NCBI RefSeq assembly: GCF_013402795.1
Contig: NZ_CP058595.1
Location: forward strand, 3,326,001 to 3,390,000
Origin: Costertonia aggregata
Lineage (GTDB): Bacteria; Bacteroidota; Bacteroidia; Flavobacteriales; Flavobacteriaceae
Length of the DNA stretch: 64,000 bases
Direction: 5' to 3'
The stretch's first letter is position 1. The number at the start of each line of letters is the position of its first letter. The translations under genes and the position numbers were made by a program. The notes under the pieces were generated by a model. That model did no database searches. It worked only from the letters and a program-made list of their open reading frames with translations, and had not been told where the DNA came from. Shown here piece by piece: positions 50,647 to 59,761 of the stretch.

Positions 50647-53600
50647 TCAAGGTTTTAAAAGCGGTGTATTCAATATGGTTTTTGCCGAGGTCAAAACACC
50701 ATTGCTTTTATAAGTAAGCATTAATTTATAGTTATGATAATTATCGGGGATTTTAATTTGAATCTGAGGACCATATCCCATTTTTTTTGAGGCTAACGGA
50801 TTTCCATAAGAATCGGTTTTGATTAATGACCACTCCATTTTGCTATCAGGTGTGGTATTTGGAAATCTTATCCATCTATCGTCCTTTAGGAGCAATGCAT
50901 GATATACATATAATGTCTCTACATTGAGTAATGTAGATGGAGGGAGTATGCGTATTTTTGGCGTAACACTCGAGAGTTCTTGATTTTGTAGTTTTGCCCT
51001 TACCAAGTCATACGTATATTTTTTTCTACCTTCTTTGTCTAACAGGCCATCAAAAGATAATTTATGACTTTCCCATTGATCTTGCCAATTTCGTATTATA
51101 AATTTATTTGACAATGTTTTTGTCTCTAGGTAATCCGACCCTAGAATATCACCTATATAGAATTGACTTAAAATATTCTTATGGTTTTTAGCTACGTAAT
51201 TAAGGTTATTGGTATTGGAAACGATAAGAGAAAACATATCTATTGGGATATCATTATCCCTTACGATTCCCACAATTTTTTTCGTGTGCTTAGAAGTCTT
51301 TACATCAAGGGACAACACTCTATCGGCATCAATTTCCTTTAGATCTACAGCCAATTTTTTTATCCAATCTATATATGCTATTTTTTGTAAATCTTGAATC
51401 GGAGGATTTAAATTATCATTGAATTTGTCCCATAAATCGTTTCCTATGTTCCATGCAATTATATTTGATTGGGATTTTAATTTCGTTACTTTTTTAAGTA
51501 TTTTCTTTTTATGGCTTTCGAGTTTTACGGAGTCTGACACGAAATCTAAATCACTGGGAATCCAGAAGCTGTAAATGATATTCAATTTATTTTTCTCCGA
51601 ATATTTTAAAACGTTTTGGTCATAAACACTCAACCCTTCGTACCTGAGTGTATTGAAACCAACACTTTGTATTAGCTCAAAATCTTTTTCTAACTGGTCT
51701 TTGTCCAATACAAAATGATTGTTTTTCCAGTTTTGGCCCTTTTTGTATCGAACCCCTTTCATTGTAAAATTAAAATGTATGGGACTATATTTTTTTGATG
51801 ATTTTGATATGGGCCATGTATAATTTTGAGGTTGTAAAATATATTTTGGGAGTGAGTGATTCAATGCCGTATCGATAACAGATAATTTTTCAAATGTCCA
51901 ATCCAAGCTGCCGTTTTGATGATAAACTGTTTTGGGAATATTATCATCAACATTACTATTGAATAGTATGATCGATTTAATTTCAGGAAAATCTTTTTTT
52001 ATGGTGCGTATTGCTTTTTTTGACCAACTCGCTTGGTCGCCTCCCAGTTTTAGCGACCCAAACTCGGTAAGCATTACCGGTTTTTTGGGAAGGTTTTTAA
52101 ATTTCTCGTGAAAGGGCTTGTATAAATCCTCAAATTCATACCATTTACCATCAGAATTGTATGTACCATAATTTAAGGCGGTAACACCGATCCAGTCTAC
52201 ATAATCTGAGCCCGGAAAATAGTTTTCAACAGCATTAGGTTTCCAAGGGTTCCAAACCCAAACCACATTGTTTCCTTTTATTGAACCAAACAGGGAATGA
52301 ATATGCTTCCAAGCTTTTATGAATTCTGACGAGGTATTATCGCCACTAGGGGACCAGGGGTAGAACGGGTTGTCAAATTCATGCGCAAATCTCAGGAATA
52401 CCGGGCGTTTATAACTTTTTAGTTGTTTGGCGATTTTCAGGATATATGCATCATAGATACCTTCTTTAATCCGCTTAAAAATTTTTCGCTCTTTTTCTTC
52501 GGGGCCCAACCCGTTGTTGAAAGTAAAATCACTGGCCCAAGGTTCCCATGTTATAAGTGGTATGCTATTGTTTTTATAAATTTTTTCAATCAAATTTTTC
52601 GGATATGGGTTTTTCTGTTCATCTCCCCAAGCTAAATAAACAGAAATAATATCAAACGACATATTATTTTTGTTTTCCAGCTTTTCAATAGCTTCAATAT
52701 TTGATAACCCACCATGACTTGTTGGCTGAAAAATCCCCAAATAATTGTTGGCTGTTATATATTTGCTTGTTGATTCAATGGTATCCCATTTGTTATTTTC
52801 AAGTTTTATTAACGAAAAAAACGATATTACAATAAATAACATCAACAAGGGCAGTGCAAGTGGCCGTATCAAACTGAATATTTTATAGGAAACCTCTCTT
52901 TTTTTGCTCTTTATCCTTACAAAAAAAGAAATTGCCGAAGTTTTCAATCTGTTCCTTATGAACCGATTATCATTAGTTTTACTGGTTGCCAGATATAAAC
53001 TAAAAAACATGAATGCGGTATTGATTACAGCAAAGCCGGACATCATCAACGAAAATGGGGTCAAGTCCACACTCAAACCATAGATGACAGAAAATATAGA
53101 TAGGATACCTATAACTAAATTTGGAATGGCAATTTTAAGATTGGTCGAATTTTCGCCGTCTTTAGGAGTAGGTAGATAAGGTATTTTTTTCTTGATTATG
53201 GTATAAATAAAACCAAGAAGGTAAACCCACCAGGTAGCAATCTGCAATAGGCCACCCATAAGATGAAACCCTCTTTCCTCTTTTTCTATAACCCACTTTT
53301 GAATATATGCTCTTATCAACAAGGTGCTGGCACTCATGGGTAGTATTATATATATGAAAAAAAGAATGTTACCGCTCCATGGGGTTTTGGACAATAGCAG
53401 GGAAAGAATGGGGATTAAAAAATTTATCAGTGTAGTTAAACCCACCAAATAGTGCAATGGCAATAAGCCGTAGTGAAATTTTTGCCGTAAGGTAAAATTC
53501 TTGAACAGTTTTGGGTAAACGTAAAACAATAGATCAAAAGTTCCTCTGGCCCATTTTAGTTGTTGTTTAAAAAAAGATGTAAGACTAGAGGGTGCCAGGC

Positions 53601-54432
53601 CTTTGGCCAAGACCAATGGTACGTAGACAGATTCCCACCCTTTGGCATGTAGTAGCATAGAAGTATGCATATCCTCGGACAACCCAGGTGCATGACCCCC
53701 GATACTATCCAGAGCTGCTCTTCTGAATGTACAATTGGCCCCTATGGCATTTGTTGTCCCATATGAGTTCATTGACATCATCATGGGCCCATAAAACTGA
53801 AAAGTCTGTTCAGCGGCACCCTTGGCAACAAGGGTCTCCCTTATATTGTAATACGATTGTACAATTTGGACAAAACCGATTTTTTCATTTTCAAAATGGG
53901 GTATTATGGGGTCTAAAAAGTTGGGCAAAGGTACATGGTCGGGGTCTAATATGACACAAATTTCACCGGTCGCCTGTTTTAGGGCATTGTTTATATTTCC
54001 TGCTTTGGCATTTATTCTATTGGTTCTTGTAACATGTTTTACCCCTAACTTTTTACAGACCTCAATAAGATATGGGTCATTGGCTTCGTCACATAGATAG
54101 GTTGTATGCGGGTAGGTAATTTTTTGGATGGCCTCCAGGGTTTCAATAATCATGTCATAAGGTTCTCCGGGAAAATAAGTTGTCAAAATATCAACAGAGA
54201 ATTCTTTTGTGGATTTTGGGGTTTGAGGTTTTGAAATATCTAGATAATGATACCATATATACAGCTTTCTGAGTACACTATAGCTTATGGTAACTACAAG
54301 TGGGTAGTACAAAAATGGATACCCTTTGTACTCGGGCCTGAAAAACCAAAAAAGAAAATTAGCGGTACATAATACCCCGATAGTGATTAGTAAGCGTATG
54401 GTGAATTTTTCCTTTTTTGTTGGGGGCATCAT
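50647..54432 (-). CDS. Membrane GT2 glycan synthase fused to a GH26-like domain and a glycosidase-like domain with altered catalytic residues
   Basis: This 1261-residue protein has three parts. Residues about 70-320 are a cellulose-synthase-type GT2 with the metal site DPDH (about 162), SEDM (about 245) and QQLKWARG (about 285); membrane helices lie at 12-50, about 325-490 and near 520-540. Residues about 560-830 resemble glycoside hydrolase family 26, with acid/base Glu685 in HEFD and nucleophile Glu790 in LTEFG. Residues about 870-1150 resemble the glycosidase encoded at 54442, but the two positions of its catalytic glutamates are Asp999 (GNDLW) and Asp1095 (IGDILG). The GH26-like part would sit outside the membrane and could trim the growing chain. 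The polymer is unknown. Confidence 0.85.
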   Translation of the reverse strand: MMPPTKKEKFTIRLLITIGVLCTANFLFWFFRPEYKGYPFLYYPLVVTISYSVLRKLYIWYHYLDISKPQTPKSTKEFSVDILTTYFPGEPYDMIIETLEAIQKITYPHTTYLCDEANDPYLIEVCKKLGVKHVTRTNRINAKAGNINNALKQATGEICVILDPDHVPLPNFLDPIIPHFENEKIGFVQIVQSYYNIRETLVAKGAAEQTFQFYGPMMMSMNSYGTTNAIGANCTFRRAALDSIGGHAPGLSEDMHTSMLLHAKGWESVYVPLVLAKGLAPSSLTSFFKQQLKWARGTFDLLFYVYPKLFKNFTLRQKFHYGLLPLHYLVGLTTLINFLIPILSLLLSKTPWSGNILFFIYIILPMSASTLLIRAYIQKWVIEKEERGFHLMGGLLQIATWWVYLLGFIYTIIKKKIPYLPTPKDGENSTNLKIAIPNLVIGILSIFSVIYGLSVDLTPFSLMMSGFAVINTAFMFFSLYLATSKTNDNRFIRNRLKTSAISFFVRIKSKKREVSYKIFSLIRPLALPLLMLFIVISFFSLIKLENNKWDTIESTSKYITANNYLGIFQPTSHGGLSNIEAIEKLENKNNMSFDIISVYLAWGDEQKNPYPKNLIEKIYKNNSIPLITWEPWASDFTFNNGLGPEEKERKIFKRIKEGIYDAYILKIAKQLKSYKRPVFLRFAHEFDNPFYPWSPSGDNTSSEFIKAWKHIHSLFGSIKGNNVVWVWNPWKPNAVENYFPGSDYVDWIGVTALNYGTYNSDGKWYEFEDLYKPFHEKFKNLPKKPVMLTEFGSLKLGGDQASWSKKAIRTIKKDFPEIKSIILFNSNVDDNIPKTVYHQNGSLDWTFEKLSVIDTALNHSLPKYILQPQNYTWPISKSSKKYSPIHFNFTMKGVRYKKGQNWKNNHFVLDKDQLEKDFELIQSVGFNTLRYEGLSVYDQNVLKYSEKNKLNIIYSFWIPSDLDFVSDSVKLESHKKKILKKVTKLKSQSNIIAWNIGNDLWDKFNDNLNPPIQDLQKIAYIDWIKKLAVDLKEIDADRVLSLDVKTSKHTKKIVGIVRDNDIPIDMFSLIVSNTNNLNYVAKNHKNILSQFYIGDILGSDYLETKTLSNKFIIRNWQDQWESHKLSFDGLLDKEGRKKYTYDLVRAKLQNQELSSVTPKIRILPPSTLLNVETLYVYHALLLKDDRWIRFPNTTPDSKMEWSLIKTDSYGNPLASKKMGYGPQIQIKIPDNYHNYKLMLTYKSNGVLTSAKTILNTPLLKP

Positions 54433-54441
54433 AGTCTTAGG

Positions 54442-55785
54442 CTATTTATCATCTGATGTTTTTAAAACATAAAATGGAGTGTTCGCTGTTGAAAAACTTC
54501 CTTTTTTATCTATGACTTTAACAAAAATCCGATAAGGGCCCTCTTTGGAGGGCGTTTTAAAAATTGCTTTGTCCCTCAATGATTTTAAGATGACGTTTTC
54601 TTCAACTGCTGGCTTTTTTTCAATATCCCATTCTTTGTAATACCAAGCTTCTGGATATATTTCCCATTTAAAAACAAGTGATGTATCTATAGTACTGTTG
54701 AACAACAATTTTGATTCTAAAGTGTCATTAGAGGTAAAAATCAATTGGTCTTGAGACCCCTTGTCATCTACCAGCATATATTTGATCTGAGGAACGGAAT
54801 CATTCGAAACCGGTGTATTTTTCCAAATACTTTTCAAACTATAATATGCTTGGGATTTCCTTCCTTTTTCATCAAAAATGTTAAACCATGTATGGGTTCT
54901 TTCCTGTTTTTGACCCCAATAAAAGACAACACTCCCCAAACCGTCTTCGTTTGATTTCAAATGATCGGTAAATCTCTCTTTATATTGCTCTCCTTTTTTT
55001 GTGCTTGTAGGTTCAATCGGTGACTGCCATATGGTCTTTTTTTCCTCCCAAGGCCCATTATTTCCCCATTCGCTATAATAATGAGGTATTTGCCTTCTTG
55101 TGTAGGTAAAAACTTCTGACAACAAAGGCTTTACATCTGCAATGCTTCCAAATACATTATAGCCTATGACATCTATATGTGGTGAATGCAAGTGTATGCT
55201 CAATGTTTGTTTTCTTGAGGCCGCATTGATAGAAGTACTTATCAAGTGGTCCGGATCCTCTTTATGTATGATATCTATCAAGTCGTTATACGTTTTTATG
55301 AAATCGTTTTTAAAGATCGTAAACGGATATTCAACTTCGTTTCCCAAGTTCCAAAATAACAAAGCAGGGTAGTTTTTATACCGTTTAACGAATGCACCTA
55401 CCCATTTTTTCAACTCTTTGTTATTTTGGGAATTACTGTAATAATTATAATTTTTATTATATCTGGGAACGGGTATGTCAACTATTACTGAAATTCCCAA
55501 CTTTTCGGCTTTTATAAGGGTGGAATCTAGATGTATGGTGTCATATACCCTAAACGTATTTCCTCCTGCTTCAAAAAGTTCATTCAGATGACCTTTGCCA
55601 GCGGCTCCTTTGATGGTAAACGGCTTTCCGTCTTTGTGCAAAATGTTTTTGCCATTTATGTTTTTTATATGAACCTTACCTACAAGAGGTTTTGATTTTG
55701 GAACGGAAAATATAAGGTGCAGAACAAGAAGAGCTGTTCCAAATATGATTGAGAATATTAGGGGGATTTTATATCTCTTACGCAA
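54442..55785 (-). CDS. Membrane-anchored TIM-barrel glycosidase (GH2/GH5-like)
   Basis: An N-terminal membrane anchor (residues 8-28) is followed by a TIM-barrel-like domain with acid/base Glu150 in WNLGNEVEYPF and nucleophile Glu239 in YSEWG. The C-terminal 110 residues look like a beta-sandwich. The start is a TTG at 55785: an in-frame TAG lies two codons upstream, and no ATG precedes the anchor. It has its own promoter-like element and is followed nine bases later by the synthase fusion, whose third domain is its diverged relative. It probably hydrolyses a polysaccharide in the periplasm or at the outer membrane; family assignment is uncertain. Confidence 0.75.
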   Translation of the reverse strand: MRKRYKIPLIFSIIFGTALLVLHLIFSVPKSKPLVGKVHIKNINGKNILHKDGKPFTIKGAAGKGHLNELFEAGGNTFRVYDTIHLDSTLIKAEKLGISVIVDIPVPRYNKNYNYYSNSQNNKELKKWVGAFVKRYKNYPALLFWNLGNEVEYPFTIFKNDFIKTYNDLIDIIHKEDPDHLISTSINAASRKQTLSIHLHSPHIDVIGYNVFGSIADVKPLLSEVFTYTRRQIPHYYSEWGNNGPWEEKKTIWQSPIEPTSTKKGEQYKERFTDHLKSNEDGLGSVVFYWGQKQERTHTWFNIFDEKGRKSQAYYSLKSIWKNTPVSNDSVPQIKYMLVDDKGSQDQLIFTSNDTLESKLLFNSTIDTSLVFKWEIYPEAWYYKEWDIEKKPAVEENVILKSLRDKAIFKTPSKEGPYRIFVKVIDKKGSFSTANTPFYVLKTSDDK

Positions 55786-55849
55786 ATTCTATGTTTTGGG
55801 GAAACTTTAAAATACCTGGTATGTAAATCGATATTTATATTTTCCGATA

Positions 55850-55857
55850 CAAATATA
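55850..55857 (-). promoter_or_regulatory. Candidate -7 element (TATATTTG) for the glycosidase/synthase pair
   Basis: The minus strand has an exact TAnnTTTG match 64 bases before the TTG start at 55785. No -33 TTG at the usual spacing is obvious. Confidence 0.4.
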
Positions 55858-56018
55858 TAGGTAACGGATAAACTTCTTGATAATTTTGCCTGTAGATTAA
55901 AAATTTTGAAACCAGTTTTTATTATCGATTATGACTATTATTTAAATATATCATTGCCAATTAACCTTTAAAACTAATAGATTATAGATAAATGATATCG
56001 AAATGATTAAAAATTATC

Positions 56019-56026
56019 TAGGTTTG
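56019..56026 (+). promoter_or_regulatory. Candidate -7 element (TAGGTTTG) for the 56065 run
   Basis: An exact TAnnTTTG match lies 38 bases before the ATG at 56065, in the divergent gap with the glycosidase gene. No convincing -33 element is present. Confidence 0.4.
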
Positions 56027-56064
56027 TCCGCATAAAGATCGACAAAGATTTTTGAACTCTACGT

Positions 56065-57510
56065 ATGCTTTTTAATTCTTTTGATTTTCTTATTTTCTTT
56101 CCGTTGGTTGTCATACTTTATTATACCATAAGGCATTCATACAGATGGCTTTTATTATTGGTGTCGAGCTATTATTTTTATGGAGCATTAGAGCCAAGTC
56201 TGATACCATTGTTATGGATTTCTACCTTGACGGATTATTACTGTGGAAAAAAAATATATGGGCAGAAAAAGCAAAAAATCCGGAAAATATTTTTATTCAT
56301 CAGCCTTACGATTAATATAGGTCTATTGGTCGGGTTTAAATATTTGCACTTCATTACCTCAAGTTTTTTTGAATTAGTTGAATTTTTGGGCTTAAGTACA
56401 ACCAAACCTCATGTGGCGAATAACTTTGTTTTTTCCAAAATCTTACTTCCCGTGGGTATTAGCTTCTATACCTTTCAAACGATGAGCTATACTATTGATG
56501 TATACCGAAAAAAAATCGTTCCAGAAATGCATTTGGGCAAATTTGCACTATTTGTATCATTTTTCCCTCAACTGGTTGCGGGACCCATTGAGCGTGCCAA
56601 CAGGCTTTTACCTCAATTTTATGAAAAAGTAAAATTCAATGTAAAAAATATAAAGAGGGGGTTAATATTTATGGCCTGGGGTTTTTTTTTGAAAGTTGTC
56701 GTAGCAGATAGGTTAGGTATTTATGTTGATGAGGCTTTTTTGAACCCTGCCGATCATTCTGGGATACCTTTGGCATTGGGTGGGTTTTTCTTTGGTTTTC
56801 AAATTTATTACGATTTTTCTGCATACACTGCTATTGCAATCGGTTCTGCCAAAGTTTTGGGTATAGACTTGATGCAAAATTTTAATCGGCCTTTCTTTTC
56901 AACATCTGCCAATGAGTTTTGGAAAAAATGGCATATATCGCTCATGCAATGGATGCGGGACTACATATACTTGCCCTTACGAAGAAATCTTAAAATGTCT
57001 AGGTTGACTTCGGTTTTCATTGTCTTTTTCATTAATGGGCTGTGGCATGGTGCCAATTGGACATTTATAATTTGGAGTTTATTGAACGGATTGTTCTTGG
57101 TGGTAGAAATAGCCACCTTACCCTTACGGAATAAAATATTCATGATATTAAAAGTTCCTAATGTAGTGGTTTCGTTTCTCGGATGGGTAATGACCATTGG
57201 CTATTTGATTTTTACGCTCATATTTTTCAGAGCTAGTTCTTTAGGCCATGCCTTTTTATATATAAAGAATGTATTTCGTGTAAGAGCCCTTAACCCCAAT
57301 ATAATTGATAATTATCTAGAGGTTTTTATCAGTATTGGTTTCATTGTTTTAGTTCAGCTAATACATTATTTTAAAGGGAACCGTAAAATTTACGAATTGG
57401 TAGAAAACAAACACTTTTTGACGAGATGGGCGTTATATTCGGCCTATATATTGATAACAGTTCTTTTTGCCATAAATAGGCAAAACAATTTTATATATTT
57501 CCAGTTTTAA
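56065..57510 (+). CDS. MBOAT O-acyltransferase, pair 4
   Basis: This 481-residue membrane protein has the N-terminus MLFNSFDFLIFFPLVV, PQLVAGPIERANRLLPQFYE, a WKKWHISLMQWMRDYIYLPL segment, the catalytic histidine in NGLWHGANWTF, and the C-terminal FIYFQF. It is followed one base later by its SGNH partner, which is related to the partner of pair 3. It should pass acyl groups through the membrane for polymer modification. It opens the plus-strand run that ends in the export genes, with a promoter-like element 38 bases upstream. Confidence 0.92.
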   Translation: MLFNSFDFLIFFPLVVILYYTIRHSYRWLLLLVSSYYFYGALEPSLIPLLWISTLTDYYCGKKIYGQKKQKIRKIFLFISLTINIGLLVGFKYLHFITSSFFELVEFLGLSTTKPHVANNFVFSKILLPVGISFYTFQTMSYTIDVYRKKIVPEMHLGKFALFVSFFPQLVAGPIERANRLLPQFYEKVKFNVKNIKRGLIFMAWGFFLKVVVADRLGIYVDEAFLNPADHSGIPLALGGFFFGFQIYYDFSAYTAIAIGSAKVLGIDLMQNFNRPFFSTSANEFWKKWHISLMQWMRDYIYLPLRRNLKMSRLTSVFIVFFINGLWHGANWTFIIWSLLNGLFLVVEIATLPLRNKIFMILKVPNVVVSFLGWVMTIGYLIFTLIFFRASSLGHAFLYIKNVFRVRALNPNIIDNYLEVFISIGFIVLVQLIHYFKGNRKIYELVENKHFLTRWALYSAYILITVLFAINRQNNFIYFQF

Positions 57511-57511
57511 T

Positions 57512-58465
57512 ATGAAGGGTTTTTTAATAAAGGTTAGTCTGTTTACAGCACTCTTCATAAGTGTTTACTTTTCTTTTTTGTATAAGTTGTCAACGGGTTA
57601 CGTAGATGGCTATTATTATAAATTTTGTGGGGAAGGAGAAAGTTTGATTATTGGTCTTTCTAGAGCACATGACGGTATTGTTCCAGAAATAATAAATAAA
57701 AGCCTAATGGTGAGTGATTTCAATGGGAAAAAGATTTCAAATTTTGCATTTGAAAAATCCCAATCGCCTTTTGGAGAAGTGTATTTAGAGTCAATCAAAA
57801 GAAAAATTGGAAATAGTAAAGGGAGAGGCCTATTCATCATATCGGTTACACCTGGTAGTTTTCTTGCTTTAAAGGGCATGACAGATAAGGAAATCGAAAA
57901 AAGGGACAAAAAAATAATGATGTTGGGCAAGGTTTCAGATGTCACATCCAATCCTAATTTTTCATATCTAACAAATTGTTATGGGAATCCCCTCTACAAT
58001 ATTTTTTTTAACGATAAGAACAAAATATCCAATAGGATAGTGCATCCCAGCGGTTGGAACGAGTTTAGGATGAAAAGTGAATCTTATAACGTTATGAAAT
58101 CAGATTTGAAACTATGGAAATCACAAACGTTGGAAGGGTATAAAGCTATATATGAGAAAGAAGCAGTTTCTGAATATCGTATTGCCTCTTTAAAAAAATT
58201 GATTCGCTTTTTAAAGAAAAAAGGAGAGGTTGTTCTTGTAAGAATGCCTACTTCAGAAGAAGTCAACGAATTTGAAAACAAAAAATGGGAATTTTTTAAT
58301 GTTGAAATTGATTCAATGGCAAAAAAAATCGATATCAAGTATTTGGATTATTCCGATAATTTTATGTTCAACACTTATGATGGTTCGCATTTGGTGTCTG
58401 AAAGTGCAAAATCTTTTACTGGCTTGTTGGCCGATGATATAAAAAAACACCTTGAAAACGAATGA
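57512..58465 (+). CDS. Membrane-anchored SGNH-like protein, pair 4
   Basis: The 317-residue protein has an N-terminal anchor (residues 5-27). The SGNH nucleophile region reads IIGLSRAHDG with Ser50, and the C-terminal block is YDGSHLVSESAKSF with Asp290 and His293. In block I the usual GDS is GLS. It aligns over its length with the SGNH protein at 27575, including the segments FIxSxTPxxL and VRMP, so pairs 3 and 4 probably share an ancestor. It probably accepts the acyl group from the MBOAT encoded one base upstream. Confidence 0.78.
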   Translation: MKGFLIKVSLFTALFISVYFSFLYKLSTGYVDGYYYKFCGEGESLIIGLSRAHDGIVPEIINKSLMVSDFNGKKISNFAFEKSQSPFGEVYLESIKRKIGNSKGRGLFIISVTPGSFLALKGMTDKEIEKRDKKIMMLGKVSDVTSNPNFSYLTNCYGNPLYNIFFNDKNKISNRIVHPSGWNEFRMKSESYNVMKSDLKLWKSQTLEGYKAIYEKEAVSEYRIASLKKLIRFLKKKGEVVLVRMPTSEEVNEFENKKWEFFNVEIDSMAKKIDIKYLDYSDNFMFNTYDGSHLVSESAKSFTGLLADDIKKHLENE

Positions 58466-58597
58466 ATTAATAGTCGTTTCAGTATATTTATCGTTAAATT
58501 GTAAGTAAACTAAATATAATTTTGTTGTTGTTCAACGATTATTCATATGCTTTGGCGAATTCTCCTTCAAAATCTCACATTTGCATAAAATTAAATT

Positions 58598-58605
58598 TAT
58601 TTTTG
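58598..58605 (+). promoter_or_regulatory. Candidate -7 element (TATTTTTG) for the aminotransferase/export run
   Basis: An exact TAnnTTTG match lies 22 bases before the ATG at 58628. A TTG is 14 bases upstream, shorter than the usual spacing. Confidence 0.4.
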
Positions 58606-58627
58606 AGTACCCAAGCCAATATCTTTA

Positions 58628-59761
58628 ATGAAAACACTTACTAATTCTAAAATTTGGTTGTCTTCCCCTCACATGGGAACAAAAGAACAAAAATTTGTTC
58701 AAGAAGCCTTTGATACTAATTGGATTGCGCCTCTTGGTCCAAACGTAAACAACTTTGAAAACGCGATAGCGACATACATTGATAATGACGTTAATGTAGC
58801 TGCACTCAGTTCTGGTACGGCAGCCATTCATTTAGCTCTTGAATTATTGGATGTTTCACATGGCGATGAGGTTTTATGCCAAAGCTTCACATTTTCCGCT
58901 TCTGCCAATCCCATACTATACTTGGGTGCTGTTCCTATTTTTATTGACAGTGAAAAGGATACATGGAATATTTCTCCCGTTTTGTTGGAAAAAGCTATTT
59001 TGGATAGAATGGCCAATGGTTCAAAGCCTAAGGCAATTGTAGCAGTACATCTTTATGGCATGCCTTACAAAGTGGACGAGATTAAAAATGTTGCTGATAA
59101 ATATAGTATACCTGTTGTAGAGGATAGTGCCGAAGCTTTGGGGAGTACTTACAAGAATATCAAATGTAGTAGTTTTGGGGACATAGGTATTTTATCGTTC
59201 AATGGTAATAAGATTATAACCACATCGGGTGGGGGTGCTTTGGTGACCAAGGATAAAAAGATAAAGGACAAAGCCGTTTTCTTGGCAACACAAGCAAGGG
59301 ACGACGCTCCGCATTATCAACATTCTTCGGTTGGGTATAACTATAGGATGAGCAATGTGCTGGCCGGTATAGGTTGCGGTCAAATGCAGGTTTTGGATGA
59401 TAGGGTTTCTTCACGCAGGGCAAATCATGAGTTCTACAAAAAAGCATTGAAAAATCATAATGAAGTTGAATTTTTAGAAGAACCGGAAGGCTTTTTTTCC
59501 AATAGATGGCTTACCTGTATTTTATTGCCTTCATATGACCAGCGCGAAAAACTACGATTATCATTACTGGCGGATAATATAGAATCCCGCCCTTTGTGGA
59601 AGCCTATGCATTTACAACCTATCTTTGAAAAATATCCAAGTTTTCTGGATGGTACGTCCAAAGATTTATTCGAGAGGGGGTTGTGTTTGCCCAGTGGGTC
59701 CAATTTAACCGAACAGGATTTAGAGAGGATTGTATTGATTCTTAAAACTACTTTATCATGA
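58628..59761 (+). CDS. DegT/DnrJ/EryC1-type sugar aminotransferase (PglE-like)
   Basis: This 377-residue PLP enzyme transfers an amino group to a keto-sugar nucleotide. The lysine that binds PLP is in FNGNKIITTSGGG (about residue 195). LSSGTAAIHLALELL near the N-terminus and EDSAEALGSTY are standard for the family. The neighbour, overlapping by four bases (ATGA), is a 4,6-dehydratase of the WbpM/PglF type, so the likely substrate is UDP-2-acetamido-4-keto-2,4,6-trideoxy-glucose. That product is what the PglD-like enzyme at 21702 would acetylate. Confidence 0.9.
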   Translation: MKTLTNSKIWLSSPHMGTKEQKFVQEAFDTNWIAPLGPNVNNFENAIATYIDNDVNVAALSSGTAAIHLALELLDVSHGDEVLCQSFTFSASANPILYLGAVPIFIDSEKDTWNISPVLLEKAILDRMANGSKPKAIVAVHLYGMPYKVDEIKNVADKYSIPVVEDSAEALGSTYKNIKCSSFGDIGILSFNGNKIITTSGGGALVTKDKKIKDKAVFLATQARDDAPHYQHSSVGYNYRMSNVLAGIGCGQMQVLDDRVSSRRANHEFYKKALKNHNEVEFLEEPEGFFSNRWLTCILLPSYDQREKLRLSLLADNIESRPLWKPMHLQPIFEKYPSFLDGTSKDLFERGLCLPSGSNLTEQDLERIVLILKTTLS

